This document shows, piece after piece, positions 46,242 to 57,285 of a stretch of 64,000 nt of DNA. The stretch's first letter is position 1; every line of letters begins with the position of its first letter. The position numbers were made by a program, and so were the translations under genes. Source of the stretch: Clostridiaceae bacterium DTU079 (GTDB lineage Bacteria > Bacillota > Clostridia > Acetivibrionales > Acetivibrionaceae); assembly GCA_001512505.1 (NCBI GenBank), contig LFSC01000009.1, forward strand, positions 106,148 to 170,147, given 5' to 3'. The notes under the pieces were generated by a model. It worked only from the letters and a program-made list of their open reading frames with translations, ran no database searches and had not been told where the DNA came from.

Positions 46242-47387
46242 TCATACAAATTCTATAAACACTTGATTTGCAAGATCCAGACCCAACCGGGTAAGTTTAA
46301 CAAATCCATTATCCACTTCAATTAGTTTCCTTTCCAAAAGGCTTTCTATTTGACTTCCAAATTTATCTAACAAGCCTCTTTCAAACCTTTCTTCAAATTC
46401 CTTGGCACTTACGCCGTCAACAAGTCTTAATCCCAGCATCATGAACTCCGACATTTCATCCTCTTTTGAAATATCAATAGGATTCTCTACCGGTAAACAT
46501 CCTTGGCTTAACGTGCTTATATACTTTTCAATCCCATAAACATTATTAAACCTGCGGCCGCTAAAATATGAATGGGCGCCGGCACCAAGTCCAACATATT
46601 CACGTTCTTTCCAGTAAATCAAATTGTGGGCACATTCAAAGCCCTCCTTTGAAAAGTTGGATATTTCATAATGCTTATAGCCCAAAGATTTTAATTTTTC
46701 AATTGTATGCCAATACATCCTCCTGTCCAGCTCATCTTCCACCGGAACAAGCTCCCCTCTTTCAAATCTTGTCCCGAATACCGTGCCTTCTTCTATTATC
46801 AAACTATAGCATGATAGATGAGCCGGCTCCAATTCTGCGGTACATTCTAAAGTCTCTGCCCAATCGCCAAAGGTCTGACCGGGAATTCCGAAAATCAGAT
46901 CCACATTTATATTTTCAAAGCCCGCTTTTTGGGCAAGGTTGTAATTTTCGACAAATTCTTCAACCTTATGAATTCTTCCCAATTGGGATAAAAGTCGGTT
47001 CTGCCACGCCTGAAGTCCAATACTCAGCCTGTTTATTCCCATTGACCTGTATGCCGTGAGCTTATCAATGCTGAGAGTCCCCGGATTGGTCTCGATAGTA
47101 ATCTCACGGCATTCACCCATATCAAACAAGTTTTTCATATGTGCAATTACTTCATATATATAATGTGCATCAACATAGGACGGAGTCCCTCCTCCTATAA
47201 ACACAGTTTTAATTCCGTATCCGTTGAGTCTTCCGGCATAAAATGCTATTTCCTTTTTAAGCGCATTAAAATATGCAGGGACAAAATCATCCCTGCATGG
47301 AAGTGAATTAAAATCACAATACAAGCACTTTGCTTTGCAAAAAGGTATATGAATGTATATTCCCAGTTTTTTCTCATTATTTCTCAT
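46242..47387 (-). CDS. hemW: Radical SAM heme chaperone HemW
   Basis: HemW family, related to HemN, now regarded as a heme-transfer chaperone rather than a coproporphyrinogen oxidase. 381 aa. The radical SAM motif is CKAKCLYCDFNS (CxxxCxxC), followed by TVFIGGGTPSY, ITIETNPGTL, RLSIGLQAWQNRLL and VDLIFGIPGQTF. The C-terminal winged part has VGLGAGAHSYFSGRRFNN. The ATG at 47387 follows GGTGTTAAC and fits homology; a start at 47414 would overlap lepA. It lies immediately downstream of lepA. Confidence 0.95.
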   Translation of the reverse strand: MRNNEKKLGIYIHIPFCKAKCLYCDFNSLPCRDDFVPAYFNALKKEIAFYAGRLNGYGIKTVFIGGGTPSYVDAHYIYEVIAHMKNLFDMGECREITIETNPGTLSIDKLTAYRSMGINRLSIGLQAWQNRLLSQLGRIHKVEEFVENYNLAQKAGFENINVDLIFGIPGQTFGDWAETLECTAELEPAHLSCYSLIIEEGTVFGTRFERGELVPVEDELDRRMYWHTIEKLKSLGYKHYEISNFSKEGFECAHNLIYWKEREYVGLGAGAHSYFSGRRFNNVYGIEKYISTLSQGCLPVENPIDISKEDEMSEFMMLGLRLVDGVSAKEFEERFERGLLDKFGSQIESLLERKLIEVDNGFVKLTRLGLDLANQVFIEFV

Positions 47388-47403
47388 GTTAACACCGTCT
47401 TTA

Positions 47404-49215
47404 TCAAGTATCAAGCTTCAAAACACTCATAAATGCTTCTTGAGGAACCTCAACACTTCCTACCTGACGCATACGTTTTTTACCCTCTTTTTGCTTTTCC
47501 AAAAGCTTTTTCTTACGGGTTATGTCTCCACCATAGCACTTTGCCAAGACATCCTTTCTATATGCCTTAACCGTTTCCCTGGCAATAATTTTTCCGCCGA
47601 TACATGCCTGTATAGGAATCTCAAATTGCTGTCTCGGAATTGTATCTTTGAGCTTTTCAGCAATTCTTCTGCCCCTGGCATATGCCTTTTCCTTATGGAC
47701 AATAAAGGACAATGCATCAACAATTTCTCCGTTAAGCATAATATCCAGCTTAACTAGATCCGATTCTCTATACCCCAATAACTCATAATCCAAGGATGCA
47801 TACCCCTTGGTCCTTGATTTTAATGCATCAAAGAAGTCATATATTATTTCATTAAGGGGCATTTCATAAGTCAGCATTACCCTGCCTTCATCAATATATG
47901 TCATATCCTTGTATACTCCGCGTCTCTCCTGAGACAATTCCATAATATTACCTACAAACTCCGTAGGACTCATAATGGTTGCTTTAACAATGGGCTCCTC
48001 CATACTGTCTATCTCAGCCACCGGCGGCAAATTGGTGGGGTTGTCTATATATAGTGTCTCCCCGTTGGTCTTTATAACTTTATATATAACACTGGGTGCG
48101 GTAGTTACCAGGTCAAAATCAAATTCCCTTTCTAACCGTTCCTGTATTATTTCCATATGAAGAAGTCCCAAAAAGCCGCATCGGAAGCCGAAACCCAGGG
48201 CAACGGAGGATTCCGGTTCAAAGGTCAGTGAAGCATCATTGAGCTGCAGTTTTTCCAATGCATCACGGAGATCTCCGTATTTTGATCCATCTGCAGGATA
48301 AATACCGCAAAAGACCATGGGATTTACCTTCTTATATCCGGGAAGAGGTTCTTTGGCAGGATTTTTTGCCAAGGTAACCGTATCTCCCACTCTTGTGTCC
48401 TTGACATTCTTTATGCTTGCTGCTATATAACCTACTTCTCCGGCTAAAAGCTCAGAGCAACTGACATGACTGCCGGGCTTCATATAGCCTACCTCAGTGA
48501 CCACAAAATCCTTTTTGGTATTCATCATCCTTATCTCGTCGCCTACCTTGACCTTTCCCTCTACTACCCTTATATATACAATAACTCCCTTGTAGCTGTC
48601 ATAATAGGAGTCAAAAATAAGGGCACGAAGAGGAGCATCCACATCGCCCTTCGGATAGGGAACCATACTTACCACATTCTTGAGAACAGCCTCTATATTG
48701 ATACCGTTTTTGGCAGAAATAAGGGGAGCCTCCGAGCAATCCAGCCCTATGACATCCTCTATTTCTTTTTTGACCACGTCCGGTTGGGCACTGGGAAGAT
48801 CTATCTTGTTAATCACAGGCAATATTTCAAGGTTGTGTTCTAAAGCAAGATACACATTGACCAATGTCTGTGCTTCGATACCTTGTGCCGCATCAACTAC
48901 AAGTATCGCTCCTTCACACGCTGCAAGACTTCTGGATACCTCATAATTAAAATCCACATGTCCCGGTGTATCAATAAGGTTTAGAATATACTCTTCTCCG
49001 TCATCGGCTTTATATACCATACGAACGGCCTGAGCTTTAATAGTGATTCCCCTCTCACGCTCAATATCCATGTTATCCAAAACCTGGTCCTCCATTTCCC
49101 TTTCGGTAAGAGCACCGGTAGCTTCCAAAAGCCTATCCGCAAGAGTCGATTTACCATGGTCTATATGTGCAATTATACAGAAATTTCTTATTCTTTTTTG
49201 ACTTTCACTTATCAT
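47404..49215 (-). CDS. lepA: Elongation factor 4 (LepA)
   Basis: Ribosome-associated GTPase implicated in initiation and back-translocation. 603 aa. G1 [21 protein letters not shown]2 [15 protein letters not shown]3 [15 protein letters not shown]4 [12 protein letters not shown]; then domains II-IV and the LepA-specific C-terminal domain ([20 protein letters not shown], here [14 protein letters not shown]), which binds tRNA. Follows spoIIP in the usual firmicute order, though gpr is not present. A large repeat lies between it and the 49569 gene. Confidence 0.97.
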   Translation of the reverse strand: MISESQKRIRNFCIIAHIDHGKSTLADRLLEATGALTEREMEDQVLDNMDIERERGITIKAQAVRMVYKADDGEEYILNLIDTPGHVDFNYEVSRSLAACEGAILVVDAAQGIEAQTLVNVYLALEHNLEILPVINKIDLPSAQPDVVKKEIEDVIGLDCSEAPLISAKNGINIEAVLKNVVSMVPYPKGDVDAPLRALIFDSYYDSYKGVIVYIRVVEGKVKVGDEIRMMNTKKDFVVTEVGYMKPGSHVSCSELLAGEVGYIAASIKNVKDTRVGDTVTLAKNPAKEPLPGYKKVNPMVFCGIYPADGSKYGDLRDALEKLQLNDASLTFEPESSVALGFGFRCGFLGLLHMEIIQERLEREFDFDLVTTAPSVIYKVIKTNGETLYIDNPTNLPPVAEIDSMEEPIVKATIMSPTEFVGNIMELSQERRGVYKDMTYIDEGRVMLTYEMPLNEIIYDFFDALKSRTKGYASLDYELLGYRESDLVKLDIMLNGEIVDALSFIVHKEKAYARGRRIAEKLKDTIPRQQFEIPIQACIGGKIIARETVKAYRKDVLAKCYGGDITRKKKLLEKQKEGKKRMRQVGSVEVPQEAFMSVLKLDT

Positions 49216-49397
49216 CTATTCATCCTCCTGCTAAATATGGGAGTATATTTCTAAATTTAATGGTTTTATAGGTTTTTCAGCAAATTATTATAACATAATA
49301 ATGAATCAAAAAGAAGAATTTTTTTTGCACAATACTAATAAACGGTTAGTCGGTTAAATTCGTAAAGTCACTCTGAATTTAAAAATATCCCACTAAA

Positions 49398-49562
49398 TGT
49401 GAAAAAATATTAAAGAAACTTAAGCTTTGGAAGTCTAAAGCCTGTAAATACCCGTCGGAACCGGGCAAGATCCTCTGCCCTTCAGACAATGCTCGCCCTT
49501 TCCTCGCGGTATTTACAGGCTCTACAACTTGTTACGCAATGGTTTTTCCACACTTTTTGCCA
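49398..49562. repeat. Nested inverted-repeat element, copy B
   Basis: About 165 bp related to 12482-12665 in the opposite orientation. Shared blocks on the reverse strand are TGGCAAAAAGTG, AGAGCCTGTAAATAC, CGAGGAAAGGGCGAGCATTGT split as CGAGGAAAGGG and GAGCATTGT, then GTATTTACAGGCT and CTTAAGTTTCTTTAATA. Inner arms AAGCCTGTAAATAC (about 49438-49451) and GTATTTACAGGCT (49509-49521) are inverted repeats. The central spacer (CCGTCGGAACCGGG...) differs from copy A. Confidence 0.8.
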
Positions 49563-49568
49563 TAAACA

Positions 49569-49847
49569 TTAAAATTTATCCGATAACCACTCTTTAAACC
49601 TATCAATATCCTTTTTTATGTATTCTGTATTTATCAAAATATACTTGTTAAAAATTTTTATATAATAGTCTTCTTTATATTTCATTATCGAGACAATATC
49701 CGGTCTCTTTTCCCTGTTCATAAGCTCATTGATGGACTTGTCCGCAACAAGTATTCCTGAGAACATAAGTAAAAAAGAAAAAATGCAAACAAATATGCAC
49801 CTTCTTCTCATAACCCTTATTTTCCTAAACTTTTCCAGCCTACTCAT
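49569..49847 (-). CDS. Hypothetical small membrane protein
   Basis: Unrecognised protein of 92 aa, next to spoIIP. N-terminal basic stretch (SRLEKFRKIRVMRRR) then one hydrophobic helix (CIFVCIFSFLLMFSGILVA, split at about residue 17-37) and a charged C-terminal domain (MKYKEDYYIKIFNKYI...). Topology predicted: cytosolic N-terminus, C-terminal domain outside. GGGG lies upstream of the ATG at 49847. It is probably co-transcribed with spoIIP; a sporulation role is only inferred from that. Confidence 0.65.
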   Translation of the reverse strand: MSRLEKFRKIRVMRRRCIFVCIFSFLLMFSGILVADKSINELMNREKRPDIVSIMKYKEDYYIKIFNKYILINTEYIKKDIDRFKEWLSDKF

Positions 49848-49901
49848 TAACAAACCCCATTTATCTTAAGTAATCTTACATTAATTATTCCCACTTTATT
49901 C

Positions 49902-51179
49902 TTATTTATTATTTATAACTTCACTTATTACTTCGGCCAAATATTTGGTGCTTTCAAGGCATTCATCAATGGTATTGCCGTCCCCTCCTATTTCAACTAT
50001 CAAGGCTCCCGGAGTTAAATGCTGGTTATACCGGTTATAGCTTATATAAATCGGCCTTGTAATTCCGGGATATTTTTCATTTAATTTTTGCTGGAGAGTT
50101 ATGGCAAGTTTCAGATTTTCTCTCCAATTGGGATGCTCAAGCCCTGCGGCATCTGTCCCGACAACAAACATTATCCTGGCTACGCTCTTGTTATTAATTT
50201 GGGTTGCAACCCTCAGTTTTTTCTCTCCTCCCAAGCCATCCCTATGGAGATCCAAAACAATTTTAATAGACGGATAACTTTTTAAAATGCTGGTGGCAGT
50301 GTTTAAAGATCTCGCATAGCATCCGGTATCTGAGGGGTAATTATGCATGGTGGCGTTGTGAATTACTTCAATTCCGTACTTTTTTCTAAAGATATTGGCA
50401 AGCTCTTCTCCAATGCGTACAACATTGTATCTGGCATCGTTAGTTCTGCTAGGAACTCCACTTTTTTCCAACTCTGAAATATCCTTGAGATATGCCTCAT
50501 TGGTATGGGTATGATAAATCAATACCTTCGGACCTTTTTTGTCAAAGTTGAGTTTTAAAGGCTCGCTCATAAGCTCCTTTATATCAATCTTGTAATTAGT
50601 ATCGTTATTGCTTATTGCAATATCATTATATGTAACAGGGTTATTCTCAGGAGTGCCCTTTCTATCGTCCTCTTCCACGGTGTAAGATATACTGCTGGCC
50701 GGGTAAGTAGGTTCCGGTGCGGATTTTTCCGGATTTTTTTTCTCATCCTTGGGAATATCGGATCCCTCAATTTCAGCAATATAGAAATAAGGCTTGCTGC
50801 CCTGGTTTTGAGCAAGCTGCTTCTGATAGCCATCAATATAATAGCTGAAAAAGTAAGGTGATTGAGCGCCCAGAATAGTAGCGGGGCTGTCCATGTCAAA
50901 ATGGAAAATTCCCTGTATGACATCCTTTATATACCCGGTCAAAGACACACTTACATTGCCGCTGTTGTAAATAGTATCTATTATCGGCAAAGTAGCTTTA
51001 AGATTGGACCTGTAATTTTCAACATCAATACTTCTTATAATTTTCTTATCCCATCTAAAAAGTATATCCCCACCAATTGTACCCAGCTTTATTGCCATTA
51101 CCGAAAGAATAATTATTAGAAGAACCTTAAAAACCCCTTTAATCTTAATCCTGCTTTTCTTTAAAATGTACCTTTTCAT
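49902..51179 (-). CDS. spoIIP: Stage II sporulation protein P
   Basis: Peptidoglycan amidase/endopeptidase of the SpoIIDMP engulfment complex. 425 aa. N-terminal basic segment and one membrane helix (FKVLLIIILSVMAIKLGTIG), a Pro/Glu-rich linker (DEKKNPEKSAPEPTYP), then the amidase domain: KVLIYHTHTNEAYL with the zinc His, KIVLDLHRDGLGGEK, FVVGTDAAGLEHPNWRENLK and ALIVEIGGDGNTIDECLES. The presence of SpoIIP shows that this organism forms endospores. It usually follows gpr; here no gpr is seen in the 378 nt upstream. Confidence 0.95.
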   Translation of the reverse strand: MKRYILKKSRIKIKGVFKVLLIIILSVMAIKLGTIGGDILFRWDKKIIRSIDVENYRSNLKATLPIIDTIYNSGNVSVSLTGYIKDVIQGIFHFDMDSPATILGAQSPYFFSYYIDGYQKQLAQNQGSKPYFYIAEIEGSDIPKDEKKNPEKSAPEPTYPASSISYTVEEDDRKGTPENNPVTYNDIAISNNDTNYKIDIKELMSEPLKLNFDKKGPKVLIYHTHTNEAYLKDISELEKSGVPSRTNDARYNVVRIGEELANIFRKKYGIEVIHNATMHNYPSDTGCYARSLNTATSILKSYPSIKIVLDLHRDGLGGEKKLRVATQINNKSVARIMFVVGTDAAGLEHPNWRENLKLAITLQQKLNEKYPGITRPIYISYNRYNQHLTPGALIVEIGGDGNTIDECLESTKYLAEVISEVINNK

Positions 51180-51557
51180 TTTATCCTCCGTTAAGACCCG
51201 TGTAATTTAAAAATCCCTATGATTTTCAACGTAACTGCATTTCTTTGTATAGATTATATTCATGAATTTTTTTAAAATGACTACTATTGATTTTATTTAT
51301 AAAAAAATATATAATAGATATGTGATACAGGATATGTAAACAGATTGTTTCTTTTCTTAATTTTATCCGATAATCTGCAACATAATGTTGATTTTCCTTA
51401 CGTTTAATGTCGATTATTAATAAATACGGTAATTAGCTTTAAATGCAGTAAGGTTTATATTAAAATAAAATACATCTGTGAAAGAATTCACTTTCTATAA
51501 TAGATATATTCTGCTTATTTCAAAACCAAATCTATGTACAAAAAAGGAGGATTATGC
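51180..51557. other. Divergent intergenic region upstream of spoIIP
   Basis: 378 nt AT-rich (spoIIP leader and the 51558 promoter region). A sporulation-type promoter would be expected, but I cannot pick out a confident sigma-E or sigma-G site. Confidence 0.4.
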
Positions 51558-51785
51558 ATGCACAACTCTAAGACATTGTTCTGCTACAACTGTAAGTCTG
51601 TTTTATTGAATCTACCGGAAGTCGAAATTTCAAAGCTAAACGGTCTGAATTTTGTTTGTGAGTGCTGCGGGCACCGCAATCTCTTAACCAAAAATCAATT
51701 CTTAAAAAGTGTTGACTCTTATGACCCCTATATCAGCATTAAGAGCATCGACAGCATCCTCTCGGAGAGGGCAATGTTTTATTAA
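51558..51785 (+). CDS. Small zinc-ribbon-like hypothetical protein
   Basis: Unrecognised protein of 75 aa. MHNSKTLFCYNCKSVL and FVCECCGHRNLL provide two CxxC pairs (residues 9-12 and 34-37), typical of a zinc ribbon. GGAGG lies seven nt before the ATG at 51558, which decides the start; the longer frame from 51534 would use the GGAGG itself as coding sequence. It is monocistronic and ends before a large bidirectional hairpin. Confidence 0.75.
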   Translation: MHNSKTLFCYNCKSVLLNLPEVEISKLNGLNFVCECCGHRNLLTKNQFLKSVDSYDPYISIKSIDSILSERAMFY

Positions 51786-51866
51786 TTGTTAATTATCTTT
51801 ATACGACAACGTTTATTTGATCTGTTACATAGTATTTCAGTCTTTTTGCTTTCCAATATAAATTAA

Positions 51867-51940
51867 GAGCTTTGAACCCCGCCGTTTTTAGTCTTTCCCC
51901 CAAAAGTCTTAAAAACGACGAGGCTCAAAGCCCTTTTTTT
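51867..51940. terminator. Large bidirectional terminator
   Basis: GAGCTTTGAACCCCGCCG and CGACGAGGCTCAAAGC form a long imperfect stem, followed by eight T on the plus strand and preceded by an AT-rich run on the minus strand. It serves the 51558 gene and the 51954 gene. Confidence 0.85.
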
Positions 51941-51953
51941 ATGAATCCGAAGT

Positions 51954-54900
51954 TTATACCAAGGTCTTGACTTTCTCGTTCTTGCCTTTGCTTTCTTCAT
52001 ATATGCTGTCCTTCTCCACATAATCCTTTTCAGCATTATGAAGGTTCTTAAATGCCACAGACAGCATAAGCTTAATTCTGTTTAACTGATTTACTTCACT
52101 GGCTCCTGGATCATAATCCACCGCAACAATATTGGATTCCGGATACCGCCGTCTAAGTTCCTTTATCATACCCTTGCCGGTTACATGATTGGGCAAACAA
52201 GCAAAAGGCTGCATACACACTATGTTGGGTACACCGCTCCTTATAAGTTCTATCATTTCCGCAGTCAAGAACCAGCCTTCTCCTGTATGATTTCCGACGG
52301 ATAAAATATCGGATGCCATTTCTGCCAGCTCAGATATTGCACAGGGCGGAGTAAAACGCTTACTCTGCTCAAGCGCATTTTTCAAATGCCTTCTGTAAAA
52401 CTCTATAAGATAAATTGCCAAATTTTTTATTGTGCGGTCAATTCTTTTTCCGGATAAATGGGTATATTTAAAGTTTTCATTATAAGCACAATACAGTAAA
52501 AAGTCGGTTAAGTCCGGCATTACTGCCTCGGCTCCCTCTTTCTCAATTATGTCAACAACATTGTTGTTGGCTTGAGGGTGGAATTTGACAAGAATCTCCC
52601 CTACCAGACCGACCCTGGGCTTTCTGATATTATATACATCCAGATTGTCAAATTCCTCTACTATTTTATAGATATTCTCTTTGAAGGTTTTATGAGAGCC
52701 TGTTCTTACCGACTCCTTGCATATGGGCACCCATTTTTCATATAAAAGGTTCGCAGAGCCGCTTATTCTCTCATAGGGTCTTACTCTATACAATACCCTC
52801 ATCAGCAAGTCGCCGTAGACAACAGCCATAAGGGCTTTGTTTACCATTCCCGGTGTAATTTTAAATCCCGGATTCTTTTCCAAGCCCGCAAAATTTAAGG
52901 ATAATACAGGTATATGGGATAGTCCCGCATCCTTAAGTGCTTTTCTAATGAACCCAATATAGTTTGTAGCCCTGCATCCCCCGGCGGTCTGAGAAATCAG
53001 CAACGAAACGTTATTAAGGTCATATTCTCCGGACTTTAAGGCTTCCATAAGCTGTCCCACCACAATTATTGAAGGATAGCAGGCATCGTTGTTAACATGC
53101 TTAAGCCCTTCATCAACGGCGTTTTTATCCACATAAGGCAATACTTTCAGGTTGTAACCGGAAACCCTGAACGCCTCCTCCAAAAACTGAAAATGAATCG
53201 GTGACATCTGAGGAACCAAAATGGTGTGCTTTTCCTTCATTTCCTTCGTAAAAAGCACCTTTTTACAGCTGGCATCTCCCTTTTCAGGCTTGAATCCGTT
53301 CTTATCCCTTTCATCCATGGCAGCCTTCAACGACCTTATACGAATCTTTGCCGCTCCCAGGTTATCAATCTCATCGATTTTCAGGACCGTATATATTTTA
53401 TTACTGCTTGAAAGTATTTCTTCAACCTGGTCGGTGGTCACTGCATCCAGACCGCAGCCAAAGGAGTTGAGCTGAACCAGTTCAAGGTTGCTTTTTTCCT
53501 TCACAAAGCTCGCAGCCCTGTACAACCTGGAATGATACATCCATTGGTCAACAACTCTCAAAGGATGCTGGATTTTTCCCAAATGGGCTATCGAATCCTC
53601 CGTAAGGACGGCCATGTCAAACCCGGTAATAATATTGGGTATACCGTGATTTATTTCAGGATCTATGTGATAAGGACGCCCAGCCAAAACAATGCCCTTT
53701 TTCCCGGTTTTTTCAAGATACTCTAATGTTTCTTCTCCTTTTTTTCTAATATCTTGTCTTACATTTTCATCCTCGAGCCAAGCCTTGTCAACAGCCTCAT
53801 TTATCTCATTCCGGCTGATACCGAATTCTTTAAACACTTGGCACAGTCTTTCCTTCAGTCTCTTTTTATCGTCCATAGGTAAGAATGGGTTCAAGAACGT
53901 TATGCCGCTGTCTTTCAATATATCCATGTTGTTCTTTATCACTTCCGGATAGGAAGTTACCATAGGACAATTGTAATGGTTGTCGCAATCGCTGTACTCT
54001 ATTTTTTCATAGGGTAGACAGGGATAAAATATTATGTCTACATTTTTGTTAATCAAGCTCATTATATGCCCATGAACAATCTTTGCAGGGTAACAAGCAG
54101 ACTCCGAAGGTATTGTCTCCATTCCCAGCTCATATATTTTTTTAGAAGACCTTGGAGACAACTCAACCCTGTACTTCAGCTCGGTAAAAAACGTAAACCA
54201 GAAGGGGTAATTTTCATATAGATTAAGTACCCTCGGAATACCTACAGTACCCCTTATCGCCTCATTTTTATCCAAGGGTTTGTATGAAAACAACCTTTTA
54301 TATTTATAATCAAAAAGATTGGGAATGTCATCACGCTTCTTTTCAACTCCGGCTCCTCTTTCACACCGGTTACCGGATATAAACTCCTTGCCTCCCGAAA
54401 ACGTATTAACCGTAAGCAAGCAATTATTGCCGCAAAGTCCGCATCTTCTCATCGATATGTCAAAACTGAAGCTGTCCAGATCCTCCGCCTTTACAAGGGT
54501 GCTTTCATATCCCTCGGTATACCGCTCTTTGGCAATCAGAGCTGCTCCATAGGCACCCATCAGACCGGCTATATCCGGTCTTACAGCGTTCTTTCCGGCA
54601 ATTAGCTCAAAGCTTCTTAAAACAGCATCATTATAAAAGGTACCGCCCTGAACTATAACCTTTTGTCCCATCTCCTCGGGGTCCCTTAATTTTATAACCT
54701 TTTGAAGCGCATTTTTTATTACCGAATAGGAAAGACCCGCCGATATGTCTCCCACCGACGCCCCTTCCTTTTGAGCCTGTTTAACTCTTGAGTTCATAAA
54801 AACGGTACATCTTGAACCCAGATCCACGGGGGATTTTGCTAAAAGTGCCTCTTTTGCAAAGTCCTCCACACTCATATTCAATGAATGGGCAAAGGTTTCA

Positions 54901-56258
54901 ATAAAGGATCCGCATCCGGAAGAGCATGCTTCATTCAACATAATGCTGTCGATAACGCCATTCTTTACCTTTAAGCATTTCATGTCCTGACCGCCGATAT
55001 CGAGTATGAATTCCACGCCGGGCAATATGGCATCTGCCGCCTTATAGTGTGCTATTGTTTCAATCTCTCCTATGTCAACCGCAAGAGCAGCCTTAATAAG
55101 CCCCTCACCATAGCCCGTAACTGTAGAATTTACAATTTTGGCATCCTTCGGAAGCAATCCGTAAATTTCTCTGAGGATTTTTACCGCCGACTTTAAAGGG
55201 CTTCCGTTATTGCTACCGTAATGGGAATATAAAATGGCTCCGGATTCATCTATCAATACAGCCTTAGTAGTTGTTGAACCTGCATCAATACCGAGAAAGC
55301 ATTTTCCTGCATAAGCTTTAATGTCACGTCTCGGAACAGAATTATTTTTATGCCTTGTCCTAAAATCTTCAAGCTCCCTTTCATCCCCGAATAGCGGAGC
55401 AAGTCTTTCAACCTCATGAACCGTAACTTCATTTAGTACCGAAAGCTTGCTTGCCAGGGATTTAAAGGATATATGCTTCAAATCTTTAGATGCCAAGGCG
55501 GCACCCAAAGCAACATAAAGCTCCGCATTCTCGGGAGAAATCACCTGATGATCTTCAAGCTTTAAAGTTTCAACAAATCTTGCCCTAAGCTCCGACAAGA
55601 ACTGTAAGGGACCCCCCAGAAAAGCAACATTTCCCCTTATGGGCTTTCCGCATGCAAGTCCACTGATAGTCTGATTTACCACCGATTGGAATATCGATGC
55701 GGCTATATCCTCTTTTGCCGCTCCTTCATTTATTAGGGGTTGAATATCCGTTTTGGCAAATACCCCACACCGGGCAGCAATAGGATAAATAACCCTGTAA
55801 TTTTTAGCCATTTCATTCAGACCTGCCGCATCGGTCTTCAGAAGTGATGCCATTTGGTCTATAAAAGCTCCGGTTCCTCCGGCACAGGTTCCGTTCATCC
55901 TTTGCTCAATGCCGCCGTCAAAGTAGGTTATCTTTGCATCTTCCCCTCCCAATTCAATTACAACATCGGTCTGAGGAATAAAAGTTTCTATGGCCTTGGT
56001 ACTCGCAATAACCTCCTGGATAAAATTCAGCCCAAGCCATTCCGAAACGGAAATTCCCCCCGACCCTGTAACCATTATCGTAATATTGTCGTCGGGAAAA
56101 TTTTCATAAGCTTCTTCCAGAAGAGAATATATTGTTTTTCTTATATCTGAGTAGTGTCTTTGATACTTTCCAAATAATATTCGGTCACGTTCATCAAGTA
56201 CAACTATCTTTACAGTCGTCGATCCAACGTCCAATCCTATATGCAATAATCTATTCAT
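51954..56258 (-). CDS. Acyl-CoA dehydratase activase/HgdB-like fusion protein
   Basis: Very large protein of 1434 aa. Two ATPase domains of the BadF/BadG/HgdC (ASKHA) family lie in tandem: about residues 5-260 ([36 protein letters not shown], and [14 protein letters not shown]) and about 320-575 ([20 protein letters not shown] and [12 protein letters not shown]). The cluster Cys are in the GTCAGGTG-like and ACSSGCGSF loops. Next come a Cys-rich segment ([10 protein letters not shown]) and a DUF2229/HgdB-like part (about 650-1400). Such fusions are conserved in clostridia, yet their substrate is unknown. No dedicated dehydratase subunit genes are adjacent. The start at 56258 is favoured by homology; 56267 (GTG) is possible. 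Confidence 0.88.
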   Translation of the reverse strand: MNRLLHIGLDVGSTTVKIVVLDERDRILFGKYQRHYSDIRKTIYSLLEEAYENFPDDNITIMVTGSGGISVSEWLGLNFIQEVIASTKAIETFIPQTDVVIELGGEDAKITYFDGGIEQRMNGTCAGGTGAFIDQMASLLKTDAAGLNEMAKNYRVIYPIAARCGVFAKTDIQPLINEGAAKEDIAASIFQSVVNQTISGLACGKPIRGNVAFLGGPLQFLSELRARFVETLKLEDHQVISPENAELYVALGAALASKDLKHISFKSLASKLSVLNEVTVHEVERLAPLFGDERELEDFRTRHKNNSVPRRDIKAYAGKCFLGIDAGSTTTKAVLIDESGAILYSHYGSNNGSPLKSAVKILREIYGLLPKDAKIVNSTVTGYGEGLIKAALAVDIGEIETIAHYKAADAILPGVEFILDIGGQDMKCLKVKNGVIDSIMLNEACSSGCGSFIETFAHSLNMSVEDFAKEALLAKSPVDLGSRCTVFMNSRVKQAQKEGASVGDISAGLSYSVIKNALQKVIKLRDPEEMGQKVIVQGGTFYNDAVLRSFELIAGKNAVRPDIAGLMGAYGAALIAKERYTEGYESTLVKAEDLDSFSFDISMRRCGLCGNNCLLTVNTFSGGKEFISGNRCERGAGVEKKRDDIPNLFDYKYKRLFSYKPLDKNEAIRGTVGIPRVLNLYENYPFWFTFFTELKYRVELSPRSSKKIYELGMETIPSESACYPAKIVHGHIMSLINKNVDIIFYPCLPYEKIEYSDCDNHYNCPMVTSYPEVIKNNMDILKDSGITFLNPFLPMDDKKRLKERLCQVFKEFGISRNEINEAVDKAWLEDENVRQDIRKKGEETLEYLEKTGKKGIVLAGRPYHIDPEINHGIPNIITGFDMAVLTEDSIAHLGKIQHPLRVVDQWMYHSRLYRAASFVKEKSNLELVQLNSFGCGLDAVTTDQVEEILSSSNKIYTVLKIDEIDNLGAAKIRIRSLKAAMDERDKNGFKPEKGDASCKKVLFTKEMKEKHTILVPQMSPIHFQFLEEAFRVSGYNLKVLPYVDKNAVDEGLKHVNNDACYPSIIVVGQLMEALKSGEYDLNNVSLLISQTAGGCRATNYIGFIRKALKDAGLSHIPVLSLNFAGLEKNPGFKITPGMVNKALMAVVYGDLLMRVLYRVRPYERISGSANLLYEKWVPICKESVRTGSHKTFKENIYKIVEEFDNLDVYNIRKPRVGLVGEILVKFHPQANNNVVDIIEKEGAEAVMPDLTDFLLYCAYNENFKYTHLSGKRIDRTIKNLAIYLIEFYRRHLKNALEQSKRFTPPCAISELAEMASDILSVGNHTGEGWFLTAEMIELIRSGVPNIVCMQPFACLPNHVTGKGMIKELRRRYPESNIVAVDYDPGASEVNQLNRIKLMLSVAFKNLHNAEKDYVEKDSIYEESKGKNEKVKTLV

Positions 56259-56543
56259 AGCTAACACAGCTCAATTAGCTGCATTCACGCCCCTTTCAAA
56301 ATACATATTAACCCGTGGCAATCAAATTACAATTATTGTTGTTCTATATGGCAATACTCCAATCAGTTCTTCTTTGTCCCAATATTGTTATTAAAAAATA
56401 TGCATCAGGTTAATAAAATTATTATCCTAATATATAATATCACATCAGGTTCCACAAGAACATTATTTACAATTATTACAAAAGCTTAGGATTTAAGCAT
56501 TTTAAATCGGTTTATTAAAAAAGAGTATTACTTCATTTAAAAA

Positions 56544-57068
56544 TTAATCCAGAAATCCAAAACTTTTAAAGGGATAAAACCTAAAAAAGGCCTTTCCTCC
56601 TACATCTTTTATGCTTACAGGTCCAAATGTTCTGCTGTCCTTGCTTTGACCCATCAACCTATTATCCCCCAGCACATATATATGACCCTCGGGAACGGTT
56701 ACTTTGCTATATTGAGGATCTACATCCAAGGTTCCCAAAGAATCGACATTAATATAGTCCTCTTCAAGTACAACACCGTTTACGTAAACTCTTCCGTCTT
56801 TAATTTCCACTTCATCCCCTTCAATACCGATTATTCTTTTAATAATCGGTTTTCTCTCCATTTCCAGGCCAGGGTAATCATTTATAGTTACTATATCACC
56901 TCTATCCAACATGCCAAACCTTGGACTTATCTTTTCAATGATTATGCGGTCATGATCGTGAAGTGTTATTTCCATTGAACTGCCGCTGACAATGGTTATT
57001 TGTGCTACAAAATTAACTATAAACAAACCTATCAGCACTGCAAGAACTATGTGCAGCAACCAATCCAA
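56544..57068 (-). CDS. lepB: Signal peptidase I
   Basis: Removes signal peptides from secreted proteins. 174 aa. An N-terminal membrane helix (LLHIVLAVLIGLFIVNFVA), the catalytic Ser in SGSSMEITLHDHD, the general-base Lys in MERKPIIKRIIGIEGDEVEI, and YVLGDNRLMGQSKDSRTFG of box E. The start shown is a TTG with AAAGGA four nt upstream. The frame continues upstream (TLEKPFIKEA) to a stronger GGGAGGT near 57108 that has no ATG, GTG or TTG at proper spacing, so a rare start is possible. Confidence 0.93.
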   Translation of the reverse strand: MDWLLHIVLAVLIGLFIVNFVAQITIVSGSSMEITLHDHDRIIIEKISPRFGMLDRGDIVTINDYPGLEMERKPIIKRIIGIEGDEVEIKDGRVYVNGVVLEEDYINVDSLGTLDVDPQYSKVTVPEGHIYVLGDNRLMGQSKDSRTFGPVSIKDVGGKAFFRFYPFKSFGFLD

Positions 57069-57285
57069 TGCTTCCTTTATAAAGGGTTTTTCTAACGTAA
57101 TAATACCTCCCTTTGTATCAAATATACCAATTTTTTTAAAACTCTATATTAATAAATTCTACATAATATGAACTTATTTTTCAAGTGGGCTGATTTTTGC
57201 GAGGTTCGAGTTGAAAAAAATGGGATGTCAACAGCTTATACATCCCATGCTATTCTTTATATACTTATAATAATCAATTTAAATA

